9,306 nt of DNA from Methanobacteriaceae archaeon (GTDB lineage Archaea > Methanobacteriota > Methanobacteria > Methanobacteriales > Methanobacteriaceae). A program made the translations under genes and the position numbers. The stretch is taken from NCBI GenBank assembly GCA_030681145.1, contig JAUXXK010000174.1, positions 1-9,306 on the forward strand, read 5' to 3'. Shown one piece after another: positions 5,898 to 9,306 of this stretch. Each line of letters opens with the position of its first letter. Within the stretch, counting starts at the first letter, position 1. The notes under the pieces are model-generated. The model had not been told where the DNA came from. It was given only the letters and a program-made list of their open reading frames with translations, and ran no database searches.

Positions 5898-6110
5898 ATG
5901 GCTTTTGGGTTTCTTGCAGAATTAGGTGCTACTGCCATAGGGATAATAGTAGTAGTTATAGTAGCCGTTTTCTTGGTAATCTTTTTAGTGCCTGCCTTAA
6001 TGGTACTCGTATTAGGTTTTTTATCGTTTTTAGTTAGCAATCCAATTGGATGGATTATACTAGTTTTGTTAATAGTGGGATTTTGCTGTTGTGCAGGATC
6101 TAACAAGTAA
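5898..6110 (+). CDS. small two-helix membrane protein of unknown function
   Basis: The 70-residue, almost wholly hydrophobic protein has one long hydrophobic stretch (about residues 11-45, enough for one long or two short helices) and a second helix (about 50-63). It ends FCCCAGSNK, with three adjacent cysteines at 63-65 that could be lipid-modified, bind metal or anchor disulfides; this is speculation. GGAGGGG (5887-5893) is a strong ribosome-binding site 4 bases before the ATG, which together with the TATA-like box supports it as a real gene despite its size. I do not recognise the family. Small hydrophobic proteins of this kind can be partners of larger membrane proteins, and the divergent DUF2085 gene is the nearest candidate, but nothing in the sequence proves a link. 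Confidence 0.75.
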   Translation: MAFGFLAELGATAIGIIVVVIVAVFLVIFLVPALMVLVLGFLSFLVSNPIGWIILVLLIVGFCCCAGSNK

Positions 6111-6115
6111 AGGGA

Positions 6116-6134
6116 TTTTTAAATTTTTAAAAAT
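6116..6134 (+). terminator. T-tract terminator of the small membrane-protein gene
   Basis: Two T5 runs (6116-6120 and 6124-6128), the second within the palindrome ATTTTTAAAAAT (6123-6134), follow the stop codon by a few bases. Confidence 0.4.
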
Positions 6135-6413
6135 GTTAAATTCAAAAAATAAGGCCAATTTATATTGATTCAAAAATGTTATATTATATTTGATAAGGTA
6201 CAGGTATACTTACATGGAAAGTATTGGATATCAATAGAAAACAATTATAATAAGAATACTTCACTATGATTGTTAGTATTAATGATACATTGATTAATAT
6301 TGGAAGAGATGTTACATTACATCCCCATCCATGTGTTAAATTTAAAGAGTTATTGATTATTAGGATTAATTTTTTATTTTTTAAATTCAATTAATATTTA
6401 ATAAAATTTCTGA

Positions 6414-6464
6414 TTATAATTAACTATCTTTACATTGAATACATTATTAAAATATAGAGTTGAT
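6414..6464 (+). promoter_or_regulatory. TATA-like box and ribosome-binding site that place the AhpD-like start at TTG 6468
   Basis: TTATAATTA (6414-6422) predicts a transcript start near 6443. GAGTTGAT (6457-6464) differs by one base from GAGGTGAT, the site used by the gene at 3433, and lies 3 bases before TTG 6468. The other in-frame TTG (6435) would lie upstream of the predicted transcript start. Confidence 0.5.
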
Positions 6465-6467
6465 AAA

Positions 6468-6770
6468 TTGAAAGAAGAAAAACCAAGGCCATACAGTTTT
6501 ACCGAATCTATAAGTCCTGAATTAGATGCTGCCTTTAAGAATCTGGCATCAGAGATAATGAAAGATGGTGCATTATCTTCCAAAGATAAATCATTAATTG
6601 CTCTAGCCTGTGCGGTGGCCATAAAATGTGAAAGCTGTATAAAATTCCATAAAGAAAATGCCCTTATGGCCGGTGCCAGTATGGATGAAATTAAAGAATC
6701 AGCTGCTGTGGCAGGCCAGGTGCGTCTGGGATCCGGTTTTACATTTGCATCATTTGTTCTGGATGATTAG
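6468..6770 (+). CDS. AhpD-like / carboxymuconolactone decarboxylase-family protein
   Basis: The 100-residue helical protein starts at TTG 6468; a longer form from TTG 6435 would have 111 residues. The core DGALSSKDKSLIALACAVAIKCESCIKFHKENAL holds the AhpD-type redox motif C-x-x-C-x-x-x-H (Cys54, Cys57, His61). It is followed by AGASMDEIKESAAVAGQV, the typical helix after the active site, and a hydrophobic C-terminal helix. In AhpD the cysteine pair reduces the peroxiredoxin AhpC and has alkylhydroperoxidase activity. The stand-alone, about 100-residue form common in archaea is generally annotated as a peroxidase-related or disulfide-reducing protein, with the in vivo partner unknown. Decarboxylase activity, from which the superfamily takes its name, is unlikely because that branch lacks the Cys pair. 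No peroxiredoxin gene is visible nearby. Confidence 0.85.
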   Translation: MKEEKPRPYSFTESISPELDAAFKNLASEIMKDGALSSKDKSLIALACAVAIKCESCIKFHKENALMAGASMDEIKESAAVAGQVRLGSGFTFASFVLDD

Positions 6771-6783
6771 TGATATATTACTT

Positions 6784-6813
6784 AAAAAAAGAATTTAAAA
6801 AAAATATTTTTTT
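6784..6813. terminator. bidirectional A/T-tract terminator between convergent genes
   Basis: A7 (6784-6790) and A8 (6797-6804) become T tracts on minus, serving the gene that ends at 6840. T7 (6807-6813) serves the plus-strand AhpD-like gene. Positions 6798-6813 form a perfect 16-bp palindrome (A7-TA-T7). Confidence 0.55.
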
Positions 6814-6839
6814 ATCTTGGCTTTTGGAAAATAATATCT

Positions 6840-8627
6840 TTATAATCCCAATTCTGCCAAAACATCACTTAATTCAATATGCACAATATTAGGATTGTCA
6901 TACAAAGCCGTCTTAAATTCATCATCATATCCACGACTTATAACCAGCCCTTTAACAGATTCTTTATTAGCTAACCGGTTAATGGCCCAATTAACATATT
7001 CAGATATTTGGCCATAAGTTTTCTTATTAGCTGAATCATTTTTTAATTCAATTACCACAAAATCCCCAGATTTATCATATGCAAGAATATCAATTCTTCC
7101 GCCGGGGCCTTTACAGATAACTTGTCTATCAATATTATCCAGATTAAAACCAAACTTTTCAAGGGCATCAATGTTATCATATAATGATTCTACCAAGTCA
7201 TATTCAGTTTTAAGATCATCAATTATTTCGCTTATTTTAAGATTTTCTATTTCAAAATCAGGATTTCTGTCTTTTAATAATCTAATTAAATGGTCCCAAT
7301 GTCTTTGATCAGTTTTATAAACCAACCTATTGAAATTAGATGTTAAAGCATTCCATCCCTCTAAATATTCTTCACTTTTCATTTCATTTAAGGTGATGGG
7401 ATTTTCAAATTTAAAAAGAGGTTGGTAGTCACAGCCATAGGTCAAGCCGTGTTCAAATGCATATTCATCATCTTCTATAGAATATGCATCACTGGTGGCC
7501 ATTAAGAGATATTTCAAATCTTGATAAGTTTCTCCTTCTTTTTTACCAGCCCTATAAATAAGAATTAAATCTCCAAAACGGGTGTCTTTATGGCAGTTCC
7601 ACCATCTCCCTGGTTGATTAGTTTCCTGAGGTTCTAAAGATTTTCTTTCTCTACCGTCATCTTCCAGGAAATCTTCAGGTTTTAATACCCATTGCCAGTG
7701 CACTGGTGTTTTTCTAGGGTTTAATTTCACCGGCCCGGTATTTTTCTCAATATTAGAAATGTATTCATTTACCCGGCGCGCAATTAATTTACTTTCACTA
7801 ATATCATTCTTCTTAACAATTTCTATAAATTTCTTATAAGCGTCTAAAGATTCTTTTTCTAGATTTAGACGTTTAAAAATAATTCCTTTTTGATACCAGG
7901 CATCATAATTTTCAGGATCTATTTTTAAAACCTTTTCAAAGTAATCTATGGATTGTTCAAAGTTTTTTGTTTCCTTCTCCAGAATACCCAGATTAAAATT
8001 TGGTAAAATAAAACCTGGATTGAATTTTAATGATTTTTCAAAAGATTCCTGTGCATTCGTATAATCTTTCAGACTCATAAAGGCCAATCCTTTATAATTA
8101 AAAACCTCTGGATTTTCACTTTCAATTTTTAAGGATTCATCAAAGCAGGCTATTGCATCCCTATGTTTACCCAGTTTATATAATGCCACACCCTGTTGGA
8201 AAAGCGAATCTGGATAAAGCAATTCGTCGTCTGGATATTTTTCAAAATAATATAAACATTCTGAATACAGATTCATATTCAGTAAAAACATTCCCTTAAG
8301 GTATAAAACATCTGTAAAATCTTTATCTAATTCCATGGCTTTTTCAACAGCCTTTAATCCCTCTCGGGAATCATCTAATAATAGTAAAATCCAAGCCTTC
8401 TTAACCCATGCTTCAGTATCTTCTGGATTAAGTTCAATAGCTTTTTCTATTGACTGAAGGGCTTTTTCATCTTCTTCAAGATTTATATAGGTTACGGCCT
8501 TCATAAACCAAGCATCCTGGTTATCCGGATAATATTTTGTAACTTTCTCAAAATATTCTAATGCCTCTTCGAATTCATCATTATTAAAAAAATCCATAGC
8601 TTCATCAAAGTATTCTTCTTTATCCAT
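6840..8627 (-). CDS. TPR-EVE-NucS (DUF91) fusion, putative modification-sensing nuclease
   Basis: The 595-residue protein has three parts. Residues about 4-275 are about seven or eight TPR units (pattern AWxxKAxxxxxLxxxxEALxxxxKAIELNPE), a protein-docking scaffold. Residues about 307-455 look like an EVE domain, a PUA-fold reader of modified bases: HWQWVLKPEDF, GRWWNCHKDTRFGDLILIYR (Trp342-343, Cys345, His346), YGCDYQPLFKFENPI. Residues about 486-593 are a NucS/DUF91-type PD-(D/E)xK nuclease: GGRIDILAY (Asp513), VVIELKN (Glu527, Lys529), then Gln540. The Asp-Glu-Lys spacing of 14 and 16 agrees with EndoMS/NucS, so the catalytic set looks complete. The usual NucS N-terminal DNA-binding domain is absent, so this is not ordinary mismatch endonuclease EndoMS. 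AGGAGATGAA (8631-8640) and a TATA box fix ATG 8627; the ATG at 8666 lies upstream of the likely transcript start. Defence against modified DNA is inference. Confidence 0.88.
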   Translation of the reverse strand: MDKEEYFDEAMDFFNNDEFEEALEYFEKVTKYYPDNQDAWFMKAVTYINLEEDEKALQSIEKAIELNPEDTEAWVKKAWILLLLDDSREGLKAVEKAMELDKDFTDVLYLKGMFLLNMNLYSECLYYFEKYPDDELLYPDSLFQQGVALYKLGKHRDAIACFDESLKIESENPEVFNYKGLAFMSLKDYTNAQESFEKSLKFNPGFILPNFNLGILEKETKNFEQSIDYFEKVLKIDPENYDAWYQKGIIFKRLNLEKESLDAYKKFIEIVKKNDISESKLIARRVNEYISNIEKNTGPVKLNPRKTPVHWQWVLKPEDFLEDDGRERKSLEPQETNQPGRWWNCHKDTRFGDLILIYRAGKKEGETYQDLKYLLMATSDAYSIEDDEYAFEHGLTYGCDYQPLFKFENPITLNEMKSEEYLEGWNALTSNFNRLVYKTDQRHWDHLIRLLKDRNPDFEIENLKISEIIDDLKTEYDLVESLYDNIDALEKFGFNLDNIDRQVICKGPGGRIDILAYDKSGDFVVIELKNDSANKKTYGQISEYVNWAINRLANKESVKGLVISRGYDDEFKTALYDNPNIVHIELSDVLAELGL

Positions 8628-8630
8628 TAA

Positions 8631-8684
8631 TTCATCTCCTATAAGAGTAAGTAGTATTTTAAGCATTTTATTTGCTTTATAAAT
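8631..8684 (-). promoter_or_regulatory. TATA box and ribosome-binding site of the TPR-EVE-NucS gene
   Basis: On minus, ATTTATAAAG (8675-8684) is a TATA box predicting a transcript start near 8654. AGGAGATGAA (8631-8640) follows as a near-ideal ribosome-binding site 3 bases before ATG 8627. The BRE position is GC-rich and weak. Confidence 0.5.
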
Positions 8685-9130
8685 GGCCCTTGTGATAATT
8701 ATTAATTTTTAATATTGCTAAGAATATTAAAATAAAACCAGCTTTATATCTAAAATTAATTATAATTAGTTAAGCCTATTTGACTTTATAATTTCCAATC
8801 AGGATACATCATATAAAATTATCATCATTAAGGTTAGTTAAATCTCTTTTAAATTTTATTGTTGCAAATAAAAATAATAGTATATTAATATATAAGTTAG
8901 TATATTATAAAAAGAATTTGTTTTTAAACTTCAATTTTAACTGTTTTTTTAGCCTAAAAGATGAGATATTAAGTAAATATTTGAAAATTAATATTTAATT
9001 TCATTTTTAATTAATTTCCTTTAAAAAGTTTTCACAATATAAATCTAATTACAAAAAATAGTTCTTTTAAAATAATATGCTTTATAGCAAAAAAAAAATA
9101 AATTTTGTATGAAACATTTGATTTCTAATA
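8685..9130. other. long AT-rich intergenic spacer
   Basis: About 445 bases with no coding frame on either strand that I can support. It holds a short direct repeat, TAGTATATTA (8878-8887 and 8898-8907, 20 bp apart), and many TATA-like stretches. I see no box C/D pair and no stable hairpin that would indicate a structured RNA. Confidence 0.6.
9089..9098 (-). terminator. oligo-T terminator of the CARDB protein gene
   Basis: A ten-base A run on plus (T10 on minus) lies 33 bases beyond the stop codon of the CARDB gene. A small hairpin, TGCT-TTAT-AGCA, lies directly next to it (9078-9089). Confidence 0.5.
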
Positions 9131-9306
9131 CTAATAAGAAGTATGAGTGTATTTTATTTCATACAGCCATTTTGTCCGTTTGTTATTTTTCTCATTTGAT
9201 TCTTTTATTCGATTTTTTGGATCAGCATAGGCCTTTATATAATATCTTCCAGGATTATAATTAATTATTTTCAGTCTGGTTTTCGCAGTATTTTTTTGGC
9301 CAGGCC
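9131..9306 (-). CDS. CARDB-domain surface protein, C-terminal end (partial at right edge)
   Basis: The last 57 residues are visible; the frame is open at the right edge and stops at TAG 9131-9133. The segment NPGRYYIKAYADPKNRIKES, followed directly by NEKNN, is the closing half of a CARDB domain: a strand ending in A-x-A-D, then N-x-x-x-E-S-N-E-x-N-N, a well-known turn in these beta-sandwich adhesion modules. In methanogens CARDB repeats occur in large secreted or wall-associated adhesin-like proteins. The tail after it (KRTKWLYEIKYTHTSY) is short and holds no membrane anchor or sorting signal, so attachment, if any, must come from upstream. The length, number of repeats and signal peptide lie outside the window. 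An extracellular role is inferred from the domain. Confidence 0.75.
   Translation of the reverse strand, partial: PGQKNTAKTRLKIINYNPGRYYIKAYADPKNRIKESNEKNNKRTKWLYEIKYTHTSY

Larger units (their letters stand above)
6111..6467 (+). other. intergenic stretch with one weak small reading frame
   Basis: There is no recognised gene here. A 42-codon plus-strand frame (6266-6394) encodes INIGRDVTLHPHPCVKFKE in its middle, which looks more protein-like than its flanks, but it has no ribosome-binding site and its tail is low complexity. It may be a gene remnant or chance. The right end holds the promoter of the AhpD-like gene. Confidence 0.5.

Noticed and set aside
5864..6106. Threonine-rich minus-strand frame opposite the 70-residue gene
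   Set aside because: It is a mirror of hydrophobic codons; the plus strand has the strong ribosome-binding site.
6184..6390. 68-codon minus-strand frame
   Set aside because: Composition is typical of random AT-rich translation, and it has no ribosome-binding site.
6398..6622. 74-codon minus-strand frame overlapping the AhpD-like gene
   Set aside because: It is antisense to the conserved AhpD-like coding sequence.
8628..8666. 13-residue N-terminal extension MLKILLTLIGDEL of the TPR protein, which could be read as a signal peptide
   Set aside because: The codons cover the ribosome-binding site of ATG 8627 and lie at or before the predicted transcript start.
8878..8907. Possible CRISPR or iteron repeats
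   Set aside because: There are only two 10-base A/T-rich copies, with no regular array or spacer structure.

Overview
The window looks like chromosomal DNA of a methanogenic archaeon of the Methanobacteriales (Methanobacterium or a near relative). This is inferred from very AT-rich sequence, Shine-Dalgarno sites of the GGAGGTGAT type, TATA-box promoters, oligo-T transcript ends, and protein families typical of that group (XPD/Rad3-type iron-sulfur helicase, CARDB surface protein, DUF2085, TMEM175-like channel, NucS-type nuclease). Genus and species cannot be fixed from sequence reading alone. No rRNA, tRNA, CRISPR array, insertion sequence or integrase was seen.

Layout. At 1-358 (minus) is the start of a CheB-type methylesterase-domain protein, probably a CheB/CheR-PAS signalling protein running off the left edge. 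It carries a one-base frameshift just after the catalytic-serine motif. At 701-1399 (plus) is a membrane-anchored protein with M14 zinc-carboxypeptidase-like motifs. It converges on a large iron-sulfur superfamily 2 helicase at 1520-3157 (minus). A DUF6448 gene (3433-3948) and a TMEM175-like channel gene (4165-4764) follow on plus. Next come a flavodoxin (4872-5336) and a DUF2085 membrane protein (5456-5815), both minus, then a 70-residue membrane peptide gene (5898-6110) and an AhpD-like protein (6468-6770), both plus. A long minus-strand gene (6840-8627) encodes TPR repeats, an EVE domain and a NucS/DUF91 nuclease domain in one chain. After an empty AT-rich spacer, the right edge holds the C-terminus of a CARDB-repeat surface protein (9131-9306, minus).

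The genes are mostly single units, each with its own promoter-like and terminator-like signals, and I see no multi-gene operon or obvious shared pathway. The helicase and the TPR-EVE-nuclease act on nucleic acids. The flavodoxin and AhpD-like protein suggest redox or stress chemistry. The M14-like, channel, DUF2085, 70-residue and CARDB proteins belong to the envelope. The most promising candidate for an unusual system is the TPR-EVE-NucS fusion, which has the parts of a modification-sensing nuclease. Start codons were revised from ribosome-binding-site evidence for the genes at 3433, 5815, 6468 and 8627.
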